Shown here in pieces: positions 1 to 8,891 of a DNA stretch of 64,000 bases (its first letter is position 1; every line of letters begins with the position of its first letter). Location: assembly GCA_018712515.1 (NCBI GenBank), contig DVGW01000049.1, positions 1-64,000 of the forward strand. Direction: 5' to 3'. Under the pieces are notes generated by a model, which was not told where the DNA came from, made no database searches, and worked only from the letters and a program-made list of their open reading frames with translations. The position numbers and the translations under genes are program-made. The stretch is from Aphodovivens avicola (GTDB lineage Bacteria > Actinomycetota > Coriobacteriia > Coriobacteriales > Eggerthellaceae).

Positions 1-56
1 GGGACGGGGCAAGTGTCACCTTTGGATTAACCCAAAGGTGACACTTGCCCCGTCCC
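1..56. repeat. Perfect 25-bp inverted repeat (REP-like palindrome)
   Basis: Arms 1-25 and 32-56 are perfect reverse complements around a 6-nt loop (attaac). The arm begins GGGACGGGGCAAGTG. It lies just upstream of the MATE gene, has no following T-run, and looks like an intergenic palindromic repeat rather than a simple terminator. The left boundary of the window may cut further context. Confidence 0.85.
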
Positions 57-159
57 CCGTCACCATCTCATTGTGTTCATTACCCTAAGTGCATTTTTTC
101 ACCGGGCATTCGTTGTTATCATAAAGTGTTATGTGAATGAGGAAGGTGGCGACGTTTGC

Positions 160-1686
160 ATGGAGCAGCACGACGCTTTGGATGCCCAGCATCCCGATAA
201 CGAATCCCATGCCGTGGGCAACGGAGCGGCGCCCGAGACGGCGAGTCCGCGCGCGGCGCGCAAAGGCGGCGACAAGGTCGACCGCATGGGCACGGGTTCC
301 ATTCCCAAGCTCATCGTCGAGTTCGCCATCCCCTCCATCCTGGGCATGCTGGTCAACGGCGCCTACAACATCATCGACTCCATCTTCCTGGGCCAGGCGG
401 TCGGCGAGATCGGCCTTTCCACCGCGACCACCGCGATGCCTCTCATGACGCTGTTCATGGCGCTGGCGATGCTCGTCGGCAACGGCGGCAACGCGCTCGC
501 GGCGTTGCGCATGGGCCAGGGCGACCGCGACGCGGCGCAGCGCTGTCTGGGCAACACCATCACGCTGGGCATCGTGCTCGCGGTCATCGTGTTCGTCTTC
601 ACGCAGATCCCGCCGTTGATGGACGCCGTGCTGGCGATCTCGGGCGCCACGGCGCTCGACTGGGAGTACTCGCGCCTGTTCATCCAGATCCTGGGCGCGG
701 GCTTCATCTTCCAGGTCATCGGCGCGGGCGTCAACAACTTCATCCGCACCGCGGGAGCGCCCACGCGCGCGCTCGTCACCATGGTGATCGGCGCCGTGTT
801 CTGCACCATCTTCAACTTCCTGTTCGTCATGATCCTGGGTTGGGGCGTCGCTGGCAGCGCGCTCGCCACGCTGTGCGGCCAGTTCGCCTCGTGCGTGTGC
901 GTGATGTGGTACTTCATCTTCACCAAGAGCTGCCCGATGCGCCTGCACGTCCGCGAGATGCGCCCCGACATGGACACCATCCGCCGCATCCTGGCGCTCG
1001 GCTTCGCCAGCTTCGTCATGCAGATCGGCATGGCCGTGGTGAACCTGGTGCTCAACAACCTGCTCAACATGTACGGTGCGATGACCCCCATCGGCGCCGA
1101 GGGCGCCAAGGCCTCCATCGGCGTGGTCGGCCGCATCGCGATGTTCACGGTGCTGCCGCTCATCGGCGTGGCCATCGCCATCCAGCCGCTCGAGGGCTAC
1201 AACTACGGAGCGCGCCTGTTCGACCGCGTGCGCAAGACGCTGTGGGACGGCGTCATCGGCGCCACGGCGATCGCTGTCATCGGTTTTGCGCTCGTCCACC
1301 TGTTCCCGGTGCAGATCATCAATTTCTTCGACATCACCGATCCGAACCTGAACGATTTCACGGTGTTCGCGCTGCAGGTGCAGCTGATGATGCTGCCGTT
1401 CGTGGGCTTCCAGATCGTCGTGTCCAACTACTTCCAAGCCACCGGCCAGCCGATCAAGTCGATCTTCCTGTCGCTCACGCGCCAGATCCTGTTCTTGATC
1501 CCGCTCTACATCGTGCTGCCCATCCTGCTGCCGATGTGGTTCCCGCAGTACACGGGGCTCGACGCGCTGTACTTCGCCGTGCCCGTCGCTGACTTCCTGG
1601 CGATTTTCACGGCGTTGGTGTTCATCCTCGTCGAGCGCAAGCGCCTGCATAAGCTGGAGGCCGGCGAGATCGAGGTGAAGATCTAA
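160..1686 (+). CDS. MATE family efflux transporter
   Basis: Probable drug/metabolite:cation antiporter of the inner membrane. After a polar N-terminal tail of about 45 residues the protein shows about 12 hydrophobic segments in two similar halves, starting at PKLIVEFAIPSILGMLVNGA and including NFIRTAGAP, as expected for MATE/DinF-type carriers (family about 450 aa; here 508 aa). I chose ATG 160 because GAGGAAGG lies 11 nt upstream; an in-frame ATG at 73 would add 29 residues without a ribosome site. bioY follows 35 bp downstream and may be cotranscribed. The substrate cannot be read from sequence. Confidence 0.9.
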   Translation: MEQHDALDAQHPDNESHAVGNGAAPETASPRAARKGGDKVDRMGTGSIPKLIVEFAIPSILGMLVNGAYNIIDSIFLGQAVGEIGLSTATTAMPLMTLFMALAMLVGNGGNALAALRMGQGDRDAAQRCLGNTITLGIVLAVIVFVFTQIPPLMDAVLAISGATALDWEYSRLFIQILGAGFIFQVIGAGVNNFIRTAGAPTRALVTMVIGAVFCTIFNFLFVMILGWGVAGSALATLCGQFASCVCVMWYFIFTKSCPMRLHVREMRPDMDTIRRILALGFASFVMQIGMAVVNLVLNNLLNMYGAMTPIGAEGAKASIGVVGRIAMFTVLPLIGVAIAIQPLEGYNYGARLFDRVRKTLWDGVIGATAIAVIGFALVHLFPVQIINFFDITDPNLNDFTVFALQVQLMMLPFVGFQIVVSNYFQATGQPIKSIFLSLTRQILFLIPLYIVLPILLPMWFPQYTGLDALYFAVPVADFLAIFTALVFILVERKRLHKLEAGEIEVKI

Positions 1687-1721
1687 CCGTCCGTCCCGTC
1701 TCGATCCCGGAAGGAAGCGCC

Positions 1722-2294
1722 ATGGTTGATAGGAAAAGCAGGACCCGCTCCGTCGCCTACGTGGGGATGACCGTCGCCTTGCTGGCGGTGTCGGCGTGGA
1801 TCGCGCTTCCGTTGGGGCCGGTTCCCTTCACGCTTCAGACGTTCGTGCTGGCGTTCTCCCTGATGGTGCTGCGGCCCGGCGAGTGCCTCGCGGCGCTGGG
1901 CGCCTATCTGCTGCTGGGGGCGGCGGGGGTGCCGGTGTTCTCGGGCATGCGCGGCGGCGTCGGCATGATCCTGGGCGCCACGGGCGGTTTCCTGTGGGGG
2001 TTTTTGCTGGGAGCCGTCGCGGCGCTGCTTCTGCTCAGGGCCATGCCCCTGCGGGGCGAACGCTCCGATGCCGCGCGTGGATTCGCCGCCTGCCTGGCGT
2101 TTCTCCTCGTCTCGTACGCATGCGGCTGGATCCAGCTGATGGCTGTCGCGGGCATGGGGCCGCTGCCGGCGTTCCTCGCGGCGATCGCGCCGTTCATCGT
2201 GCCCGATCTGGCGAAGCTCGTCGTCGCCGTCGTCGTGGCGCTTGCGGTCCGCCGCGCGTTGCCGTCGTTGCGGAAGGCGCGCGCCGGCAGATGA
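1722..2294 (+). CDS. bioY: Biotin transporter BioY (ECF S component)
   Basis: Substrate-binding membrane subunit of an energy-coupling-factor biotin importer, 190 aa. Six hydrophobic segments are visible, with the BioY-typical run PLGPVPFTLQTFVL near residue 30 and LGAYLLLGAAGVPVFSG after it. GGAAGGAAG precedes the ATG. No EcfA/EcfT genes are adjacent, so it would have to use a shared ECF module elsewhere or work alone. Biotin feeds acetyl-CoA carboxylase, which fits the fatty-acid gene fabH immediately downstream. Confidence 0.93.
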   Translation: MVDRKSRTRSVAYVGMTVALLAVSAWIALPLGPVPFTLQTFVLAFSLMVLRPGECLAALGAYLLLGAAGVPVFSGMRGGVGMILGATGGFLWGFLLGAVAALLLLRAMPLRGERSDAARGFAACLAFLLVSYACGWIQLMAVAGMGPLPAFLAAIAPFIVPDLAKLVVAVVVALAVRRALPSLRKARAGR

Positions 2295-2325
2295 GGGCGC
2301 TCGCCCTTGCGCTCCCAGGCTGGCG

Positions 2326-2355
2326 CTGACACTCTTTTCCCCAATTCGCTATACT
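2326..2355 (+). promoter_or_regulatory. Putative sigma70-type promoter for fabH
   Basis: CTGACA (2326-2331), an 18-bp spacer and TATACT (2350-2355). It lies between bioY and fabH, about 75 bp before the fabH start. Read by eye only. Confidence 0.45.
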
Positions 2356-2430
2356 GTCGATGGCGCTGCGCGTGAGCTCGGCGCCTTGCATTCTGTGGTT
2401 GCTTGCGCTCGGAACAGGAGAGTGGACGAT

Positions 2431-3543
2431 ATGGGTTGTGCGATCATCGGTTGCGGAAAGGCGCTGCCCGCGCTCGAGGTCACCAATGACGATCTGACCG
2501 CGCTGGTCGACACCAGCGACGAGTGGATCACCACGCGCACCGGCATCAAGACGCGCCGCATCTGCGTCGATGAGACCAACGTCGATCTCGCCGAGGCGGC
2601 CGCGCGCCGCGCGCTCGGCTGGGAGCCGGGCGACTACAACGAGCGCCGCATCGATCCCGAGGAGATCGATCTTGTCATCTTCTCCACCGCGACGCCGGAC
2701 GTGATGGTCCCGACGTGCGCCGCGCTGCTGCGCCGCCGGCTGGGCCTGGTCAACGCCGTCGCGTTCGACATGAACGCCGCCTGCACCGGCTTCATCTACG
2801 GTTTGACCATCGCGGAGTCCATGATGGCCTCTTCCGCGGAAGGCGCCGAGGGGGCTTCGTGCCGCACCGCGTTCCGCCGCGCGCTCGTCGTGGGCGGCGA
2901 GCGCCTGACCCGCATCACCAACTGGACCGATCGCAACACGTGCGTGCTGTTCGGCGATGGCGCCGGCGCCGCCGTGGTCGAGTGGGATCCCGACCGCGCC
3001 GGCATCCTGAGCACGTTCGTCCGCAACGACGATGACGATTCCAACGCGCTGACGTGCCCCACGGCGTTCGACGCGCCGCAGCCGTTCGATAAGAACGGCG
3101 TCAACCTCGACGCGATGAAACAGGTTGATCCCGGCTTGCCGCGCATCGACGAGGAGCTCGGCGTGACCGAGGCGGTCGCCGAGGGCCGTCCGCGCCAGAC
3201 GCTGTACATGCACGGCCAGAAGGTGTTCAAGTTCGCGGTCGAGGCGCTGGGCAACGCCGTCGACGAGGTGCTCGAGCGCGCCGGCCTGACCATCGACGAC
3301 GTGTCGTTCATCGTGCCGCACCAGGCCAACGAGCGTATCATCAAATACGCCGCCAAGAAGATGAAGCTTCCCCTGGATCGCTTCCAGATCTCGATCGCCC
3401 ACCGCGGCAACTCCTCGTCCGCCTGCATCCCGATGACGCTCTCGGACGCCTACGAGGAAGGCCGCATCCACCCCGGTGACAAGGTGATCCTAGTAGGCTT
3501 CGGCGGCGGCTTCACCAGCGGCGCCATCCTGTACGAAGCGTAA
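2431..3543 (+). CDS. fabH: Beta-ketoacyl-ACP synthase III (FabH)
   Basis: Condenses an acyl-CoA primer with malonyl-ACP to begin fatty-acid synthesis. The Cys-His-Asn triad is visible: C118 in NAACTGF, H297 in VPHQAN and N327 in HRGNSSSA. GGGFTSGAILYEA forms the usual C-terminus. At 370 aa it is longer than the usual 315-330; the extra residues sit around SAEGAEGAS (about 135) and in an acidic stretch near residues 195-255. ATG 2431 is preceded by AGGAGAG. Upstream in-frame starts lack a ribosome site. A primer specificity, straight or branched, is not predictable here. Confidence 0.93.
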   Translation: MGCAIIGCGKALPALEVTNDDLTALVDTSDEWITTRTGIKTRRICVDETNVDLAEAAARRALGWEPGDYNERRIDPEEIDLVIFSTATPDVMVPTCAALLRRRLGLVNAVAFDMNAACTGFIYGLTIAESMMASSAEGAEGASCRTAFRRALVVGGERLTRITNWTDRNTCVLFGDGAGAAVVEWDPDRAGILSTFVRNDDDDSNALTCPTAFDAPQPFDKNGVNLDAMKQVDPGLPRIDEELGVTEAVAEGRPRQTLYMHGQKVFKFAVEALGNAVDEVLERAGLTIDDVSFIVPHQANERIIKYAAKKMKLPLDRFQISIAHRGNSSSACIPMTLSDAYEEGRIHPGDKVILVGFGGGFTSGAILYEA

Positions 3544-3612
3544 CCCCACCCCCCTGTAGGAGCATGCCCTCGATCGCTTCCGGTTGAGCGGAGAGGCGAT
3601 GATGCGAGAGCA

Positions 3613-3736
3613 GCCCGGAAGGGGTTCGGCGGGGCTCGCGCGCAGTATCCGCAGCGCCTTGAACGCGATCGAAGATCGCGTTATGCAAAGCGCGAGGACC
3701 TGTTTGAGCACGTGCCCCGCCGAACCCCTTCCGGGC
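3613..3736. repeat. 124-bp element with 23-bp perfect terminal inverted repeats
   Basis: Arms 3613-3635 and 3714-3736 are exact reverse complements (GCCCGGAAGGGGTTCG...). Inside is a second perfect 9-bp hairpin (3662-3670 / 3674-3682, loop GAA). The element fills the gap between the convergent ends of fabH and the histidine kinase. It could be a MITE-like unit, a structured RNA or a bidirectional terminator; no T-run follows the arms. Confidence 0.7.
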
Positions 3737-3746
3737 GGACGGACGG

Positions 3747-4718
3747 TTACTTCCCCGTAGGAGCCTCAGGAGGAATCGAGGGGATGGCGACGATGAAGCA
3801 GGCCCCTCCCTCCGGCAAATTAACCGCCTCGACGGTTCCGTCATGCGCCTCGACGATCGACTTGACGATGGACAGCCCCAGCCCCGTGCCGCCTGTGCCG
3901 CGCGCGCGGGAGGCGTCCGTGCGGTAGAAGCGCTCGAAAAGCAGCTTGGGGTCGATGTCGCCGAACCCGGTGCCGTCGTCTTTGACGGTGATGATGGAGT
4001 TGCCGCGCATTCCGAACAGCTCCACGACGATGTGCCCGCCCGGCTCGATGAAGCGGCTGGCGTTGTCGACGAGGTTCGAGATCACCTGGCGCAGCTGATC
4101 GCGGTCGCCCAGCACGTCGGGCGCCTCGCCTTCGACCCGTGCGTTCGCCTGGCGCTCGTCGAGCACGGGGCGTAACGCGTCGAGCACGCTTTGCGCGAGG
4201 TCGTGCAGGTTGACGCGCGCGAGGTCGAGGGAGCGCGTGCCGTCCTCGATGTGCTGCAGGGCCAGCAGGTCGTTGACCAGGCGGCTGAGGCGTTCGCTCT
4301 CTTCCACGATGATCCCGCAGAACTTGTCATGCAGCGCCGGCGGCAGATCGGGATCGCGCAGCAGGTCGGCGTTGCCGCGGATGGCGGTGAGCGGGGTGCG
4401 CAGCTCGTGCGCGACGTCGCTGACGAACTCCCCTTGGCGCTTCTCGCGCAGCACGAGGTCTTGCTGCTGGCTCGCCGACTTCTTGACCAGGGCGGAGATC
4501 GTCGAGGCCAGCTCGTCCGCTTCGTGCAGGCGTCCGTCCGAGGTGAACGTCACGTCGCCGCCCGCGGCGAACGCGCGCACCTGCTTTTCCAGGATGTTGA
4601 GGGGTTCGGCCAAAAAATGCCCGATGATCAGGCTCAATATGAACGAGATCAGCCCCAGGGGCAGCAGAAGCGCGAAGATCGACACCGGCACGTCTGATGT
4701 CAGGAACCACACGCCCAA
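3747..4718 (-). CDS. Sensor histidine kinase (HAMP-type)
   Basis: Membrane sensor kinase paired with the response regulator just upstream. Motifs in order: a membrane segment, HAMP-like linker, H-box DVAHELRTPLTAIRG, N-box NLVDNASRF, G1 DDGTGFG, F-box FERFYR and G2 GTGGTGLGLSIVK. The reported start is a TTG at 4718, the first standard start codon. However, codons upstream stay open back to the regulator's TAG and encode another hydrophobic stretch (YFACLSTLLSILTGTLALGV), so the true start may lie near 4775-4787 with a non-standard codon. With that segment the extracytoplasmic loop would be only a few residues, suggesting intramembrane sensing. Confidence 0.88.
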   Translation of the reverse strand: MGVWFLTSDVPVSIFALLLPLGLISFILSLIIGHFLAEPLNILEKQVRAFAAGGDVTFTSDGRLHEADELASTISALVKKSASQQQDLVLREKRQGEFVSDVAHELRTPLTAIRGNADLLRDPDLPPALHDKFCGIIVEESERLSRLVNDLLALQHIEDGTRSLDLARVNLHDLAQSVLDALRPVLDERQANARVEGEAPDVLGDRDQLRQVISNLVDNASRFIEPGGHIVVELFGMRGNSIITVKDDGTGFGDIDPKLLFERFYRTDASRARGTGGTGLGLSIVKSIVEAHDGTVEAVNLPEGGACFIVAIPSIPPEAPTGK

Positions 4719-4817
4719 GGCGAGCGTGCCGGTCAGGATCGACAGCAGCGTCGACAGGCAGGCGAAATATGACTGCAGCCGTTTGATGGCGTCCCTCGAT
4801 TCACTCGTTCGTAAGGG

Positions 4818-5513
4818 CTACTGGCGGAAGCGGTAGCCGTAGCCGCGCACCGTCTCCACTAGGCCGGGGTCGTATCCGGCCCCTTCGATCTTGTCGCGCA
4901 GGCGCTTGATATGCGTGTCGACGGTCTTCGTCTCGGTGAGGTATTCCCAGCCCCATGCCTCGCGGAGCAGATCCTCGCGCGAAACCACCTTGCCGGCGTT
5001 GCGCATGAGGCATGCGAGCAGCTCGAACTCACGCGGCGTCAAGTCGATCGGGCCCGCGTCGCCCTTGGCGGTGTGGGCGTCCTCGTCCAGCGTGATGCCG
5101 CCCGCGGTGATCGCGCGTGTGACGGTGGGGAAGTCGCCGCCCGACCCGCGGCGCAGGAGCGCGCGGACGCGGGCGATGAGCTCGCGCACGCCGAACGGCT
5201 TGGCCAGGTAGTCGTCTCCGCCGATCTCCAGCCCGACCACCTTGTCCAGCTCGGTGTCGCGCGCCGACAGGAACAGGACCGGCGCCGACGTCTTGGAGCG
5301 CAGGCGGCGGCACAGCTCGTAGCCGTCCATGCCAGGCAGCATGATGTCCAGCACGAACAGGTCGTAGGGCTTTTTCAGGGCCATGTCGAAAGCGGTCTCT
5401 CCGTTGTCTGCGACGTCGACGGCGAACCCCTCCTTTTGCAGCGCGTAGGAGACGAACTCGGTGATCGAGGGTTCGTCGTCCACCAGGAGGATGCGGGCAG
5501 AGGTTTCGTTCAT
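4818..5513 (-). CDS. OmpR/PhoB-family response regulator
   Basis: Two-domain transcription factor of 231 aa. The receiver domain has the acidic pair D12/D13, phospho-acceptor D56 in FVLDIMLPGMDG, and K in LAKPFGVREL. The C-terminal winged helix carries LTPREFELLACL and VDTHIKRLRDKIE and ends in the usual VRGYGYRF. GAAGGAAGG precedes ATG 5513. It is transcribed ahead of the sensor kinase. The signal is unknown; no target gene is obvious from adjacency. Confidence 0.95.
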   Translation of the reverse strand: MNETSARILLVDDEPSITEFVSYALQKEGFAVDVADNGETAFDMALKKPYDLFVLDIMLPGMDGYELCRRLRSKTSAPVLFLSARDTELDKVVGLEIGGDDYLAKPFGVRELIARVRALLRRGSGGDFPTVTRAITAGGITLDEDAHTAKGDAGPIDLTPREFELLACLMRNAGKVVSREDLLREAWGWEYLTETKTVDTHIKRLRDKIEGAGYDPGLVETVRGYGYRFRQ

Positions 5514-5635
5514 GGCGTGCCTTCCTTCGTCAAGCTCGTGTCGTGGCCGGCGCTTGCAGCGATGTCGGTCACCGCGCGGATGTTCCTGTGATGGAGCCGC
5601 GGCGTCCCAAACGGCGGCATCGCCCGCGCTCTCCT

Positions 5636-5641
5636 TATAAT
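5636..5641 (+). promoter_or_regulatory. Consensus -10 box upstream of coaX
   Basis: TATAAT at 5636-5641, 72-81 bp before the coaX start, in the 194-bp gap between the divergent response regulator and coaX. No good -35 is seen at 16-18 bp, so the promoter assignment is weak. Confidence 0.35.
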
Positions 5642-5707
5642 GGGAGGCGGTCTGCGCAAAGGGCCACTATGCGATTATAGCCGCCGCAACAGGCGTGGAA
5701 GGGATAG

Positions 5708-6487
5708 TTGCCAAAGATGTTGCTTGCGATTGATGTGGGGAACACCCAGACGGTCATCGGCGTGTACGATGGCGAGGAGCTGCGCCATATGTGGCGCATC
5801 GCCACCAACAAGAACCACACCTCCGACGAGTTGAGGCTCAAGCTCATGCCGCTGCTCTCATCGGAGGGCATCGGGGCGGATGGCCTCGGCGGCGCCGCGC
5901 TCGCCTCGGTGGTGCCCCAGCTCACCCATGGATGGCGATCCGCCCTGCGCAAGCTGGTGGGCGCAGACCCGCTCGTCTGCACGGCGGACTCCGCCGGCGA
6001 GGAGCTGTTTCCCACCGCGTACGCCAATCCCGCCGAGATCGGCGCGGATCGCGTTGCCGACGCCGTGGCGGCGCGCGCCCTGTACGGGCAGCCCGTCGTC
6101 GTGGTCGATTTCGGCACCGCGACAAACATCGAGGTGGTCGACCGCGACGGCGCGTTCGCGGGCGGCGTCATCGCGCCGGGCGTCGAGACCTCGGCCTCGG
6201 CGCTTTTCTCGCAAGCCAACCGGCTCTCCGCGATCGAGCTCGAGGATCCGCACACCGCGATAGGCGGCAACACCGCCCAGGCCATCCAGGCGGGCATCGT
6301 CTACGGCGAGGCGGACCGCGTCGACGGCCTGGTGCGACGCATCTTCGAGCAGCTCGGCTACGAAGCGCCCGTCGTGGCGACGGGCGGCCTGGCGTCCCGC
6401 GTGGCGCCGCTGTCGCGCACGATCACCCACGTGAACAAGGAGCTGACGCTGGAGGGCCTGCGCCGCATCTACGAGGCGAGGGGCTGA
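5708..6487 (+). CDS. coaX: Type III pantothenate kinase (CoaX)
   Basis: First step of coenzyme A synthesis: ATP-dependent phosphorylation of pantothenate in the cytoplasm. ASKHA-fold signatures are present: LLAIDVGNTQT at the N-terminus, NPAEIGADRVADAVAA in the middle, VVDFGTATNIEVVD, and GVIAPGVETSASALF, followed by ATGGLA near the C-terminus. Length 259 aa is typical. Two starts are possible: TTG 5708, four bases after GGAAGGG, or ATG 5717, giving the family-typical MLLAIDVGNT. The YkgJ-like gene begins 4 bp after the stop, so they are probably cotranscribed. Confidence 0.95.
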   Translation: MPKMLLAIDVGNTQTVIGVYDGEELRHMWRIATNKNHTSDELRLKLMPLLSSEGIGADGLGGAALASVVPQLTHGWRSALRKLVGADPLVCTADSAGEELFPTAYANPAEIGADRVADAVAARALYGQPVVVVDFGTATNIEVVDRDGAFAGGVIAPGVETSASALFSQANRLSAIELEDPHTAIGGNTAQAIQAGIVYGEADRVDGLVRRIFEQLGYEAPVVATGGLASRVAPLSRTITHVNKELTLEGLRRIYEARG

Positions 6488-6491
6488 GCGC

Positions 6492-7031
6492 GTGGCGGAG
6501 AGGCACGAAGAAGAAGCGGAAGCGCTTTCCGCGGAGGGCGTCGCTGCCGTAGACGCGGAGGGGGTTTGCGAGCCCGCCCTGTCCGACGGCGCGTCCGCCG
6601 CCTCGGAGGCATCCGCCTCCGGAGAGCCCGCCGCTGCGGGCAAGGGCGCCGACTACCCCCTGCATTTCGAGGGCGAGAACAGCTATCCCGAGTGCGAGCG
6701 CTGCGGGTCGTGCTGCCAGGTCAACGTGCTCGCGATGACGCACGAGGAGGTCGCGCGCATCCGCGCGTACATGGCCGAGCATGACGTCCGCCCCATCGAC
6801 CGTCATAAGCAGGGCTGCTGCTTCCAGAACGCCGACGGCGACGGCTGCATGGTGTGGCCGGTGCGCGCCCAAGTGTGCCGCCTGCACAACTGCCATGTGT
6901 CGCGCATCGAGATCCTGCGCCGCAATCCCGATATCCATGTGCCCGAGGACATTCCCCTCGTCGACCTGCACGAATGCTTCATCAACGGCCGCGAGGTCGA
7001 CCCCCGCTACGTCGAGGTGCCGCAGGCGTAG
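6492..7031 (+). CDS. YkgJ-family cysteine-cluster protein
   Basis: Small protein of 179 aa with an acidic, Ala/Glu-rich N-terminal 50 residues and a C-terminal cysteine-cluster domain: CERCGSCCQVNV, then KQGCCFQN, GCMVWPVRAQVCRLHNCH. This pattern matches the YkgJ/UPF0153 family, thought to bind zinc or an iron-sulfur cluster; the role is unknown. The start is GTG 6492, 4 bp after coaX stops, so translation is likely coupled. CHV and HECF near the end may add ligands. Confidence 0.85.
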   Translation: MAERHEEEAEALSAEGVAAVDAEGVCEPALSDGASAASEASASGEPAAAGKGADYPLHFEGENSYPECERCGSCCQVNVLAMTHEEVARIRAYMAEHDVRPIDRHKQGCCFQNADGDGCMVWPVRAQVCRLHNCHVSRIEILRRNPDIHVPEDIPLVDLHECFINGREVDPRYVEVPQA

Positions 7032-7124
7032 GTATTTCCCGCCCTTGGCGCGCGCGTGGCCTCCCGCCTGCTCGAACCCTAGTACAATGTTCTTTGCGAA
7101 TTCACCAGGGGAAGGAGCCCATCC

Positions 7125-8813
7125 ATGCTGACCGACATCGAAATCGCCCAGGCCTGCACGCCGGAACCCATCGAGAAGATCGCCGAGAAAGCGGGCATCG
7201 ACGACAAGTACCTGGAGTGCTATGGCAAGTACAAGGCGAAGGTCGATTACAACCTGCTGCGCAACGAGCAGCACGAGCCGGGCAAGCTGATCCTGGTCAC
7301 CGCGATCAACCCCACGCCGGCGGGCGAGGGCAAGACCACCACGACGGTCGGTCTGGCGGACGCCCTCTCCAAGCGCGGCAAGAACGTCATGGTCGCGCTG
7401 CGCGAGCCTTCGCTGGGCCCGGTGTTCGGCATCAAGGGCGGCGCCGCGGGCGGCGGGTACGCCCAGGTCGTCCCCATGGAGGACATCAACCTGCACTTCA
7501 CGGGCGACTTCCACGCCATCGGCGCGGCCAACAACCTGCTGGCGGCATTGCTTGACGCCCACATCCACAACGGCAACGAGCTGGGCATCGATGTGCGCAA
7601 GATCACCTGGAAGCGCGTGGTCGACATGAACGACCGCCAGCTGCGCTTCATCGTGGACGGCCTGGGCGGCAAGGCAAACGGCGTGCCGCGCGAGGACGGC
7701 TTCGACATCACCGTCGCCTCCGAGGTCATGGCGATCTTCTGCCTGGCCACCTCCATCACCGACCTCAAGGAGCGCCTGGGCCGCATCGTCGTGGGCTACA
7801 CCTACGACGACAAGCCGGTCACCGCCCACGACCTGCATGCCGAGGGCGCGATGACCGCGCTTTTGAAGGACGCGCTCAAGCCCAATCTGGTTCAGACGCT
7901 GGAAGGAACCCCCGCGTTCGTGCACGGCGGCCCGTTCGCCAACATCGCGCACGGCTGCAACTCCATCATGGCCACGCGCATGGCGATGGCGCTGGGCGAC
8001 TACGCGGTCACCGAGGCCGGCTTCGGCGCCGACCTGGGCGCGGAGAAGTTCCTCGACATCAAGTGCCGTCTGGCCGGCTTGAAGCCCGACGCGGTCGTCG
8101 TGGTCGCCACGGTGCGCGCGCTGAAGAACCACGGCGGCGTCGCCAAGGCCGATCTCAACGAGGAGAACCTGGAGGCGCTGGAAGCCGGCCTGCCGAACCT
8201 GCTGCAGCACGTCGAGAACATCACCAAGGTGTACAACCTGCCCTGCGTGGTGGCCATCAACGAGTTCCCGACCGACACCAAGGCCGAGGTCGAGCTGGTC
8301 GAGCGAAAGTGCAAGGAGCTCGGCGTCAACGTCGCGCTGTCCCAGGTATGGGCGAAGGGCGGCGAGGGCGGCCTCGCGCTGGCAGACGAGGTCGTGCGCC
8401 TGTGCGCCGAAGGCGACGAGCAGGGCCGCAGCGCCGAGACGTTCCAGTTCTCCTACGGCGACGAGCTGTCGCTCAAGGAGAAGATCGAGGCCATCGCCAA
8501 GCGCGTCTACCATGCCGACGGCGTGAACTTCGAGCCCGCCGCCTCCAAGGAGATCGCCAAACTGGAGAGCCTCGGCTTCGGCGGCATGCCCGTGTGCATG
8601 GCCAAGACGCAGTACTCGTTCTCCGACGACCAGACCAAGCTGGGAGCGCCGCGCGGCTTCACCATCACGGTGCGCCAGGTCAAGGTGAGCGCCGGCGCCG
8701 GCTTCGTGGTGGCGCTGACCGGCTCGATCATGACGATGCCGGGCCTGGGCAAGACCCCCGCCGCCTTCAAGATCGACGTCGACGAAACCGGCAAGATAAG
8801 CGGTTTGTTCTAA
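7125..8813 (+). CDS. fhs: Formate--tetrahydrofolate ligase
   Basis: ATP-dependent formation of 10-formyl-THF from formate and THF in the cytosol; entry reaction of the folate (methyl) branch of the Wood-Ljungdahl pathway or of general C1 metabolism. The nucleotide-binding loop TPAGEGKTTTTVGLADAL (from about residue 64) and SLGPVFGIKGGAAGGGYAQV are diagnostic; the C-terminus TGSIMTMPGLGKTPAA is also family-typical. 562 aa is normal. GGGGAAGGAG precedes the ATG; a TACAAT box lies at 7083-7088. fchA and folD follow, completing the path to methylene-THF. Confidence 0.97.
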   Translation: MLTDIEIAQACTPEPIEKIAEKAGIDDKYLECYGKYKAKVDYNLLRNEQHEPGKLILVTAINPTPAGEGKTTTTVGLADALSKRGKNVMVALREPSLGPVFGIKGGAAGGGYAQVVPMEDINLHFTGDFHAIGAANNLLAALLDAHIHNGNELGIDVRKITWKRVVDMNDRQLRFIVDGLGGKANGVPREDGFDITVASEVMAIFCLATSITDLKERLGRIVVGYTYDDKPVTAHDLHAEGAMTALLKDALKPNLVQTLEGTPAFVHGGPFANIAHGCNSIMATRMAMALGDYAVTEAGFGADLGAEKFLDIKCRLAGLKPDAVVVVATVRALKNHGGVAKADLNEENLEALEAGLPNLLQHVENITKVYNLPCVVAINEFPTDTKAEVELVERKCKELGVNVALSQVWAKGGEGGLALADEVVRLCAEGDEQGRSAETFQFSYGDELSLKEKIEAIAKRVYHADGVNFEPAASKEIAKLESLGFGGMPVCMAKTQYSFSDDQTKLGAPRGFTITVRQVKVSAGAGFVVALTGSIMTMPGLGKTPAAFKIDVDETGKISGLF

Positions 8814-8847
8814 CGAGCAAACCGCTCCTTGTCCGCTGAGGCTTCCT

Positions 8848-8889
8848 CCGGCACCCCGCCTTCGCGATCTCGCGAATCCGGGGTACCGG
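8848..8889. terminator. Long stem-loop after fhs
   Basis: Nested inverted repeat: CCGG-C-ACCCCG pairs with CGGGGT-A-CCGG, and inside TTCGCGA (8861-8867) pairs with TCGCGAA (8870-8876). It lies 35 bp past the fhs stop. No T-run follows, so it may be an attenuator, mRNA stabiliser or palindromic repeat rather than a strict intrinsic terminator. Confidence 0.45.
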
Positions 8890-8891
8890 AG

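Noticed and set aside
3556..3764. GTAGGAGC direct repeat flanking the 124-bp element, as a target-site duplication
   Set aside because: The copies are 50 and 20 bp away from the arms and the second lies inside the kinase gene; most likely chance.
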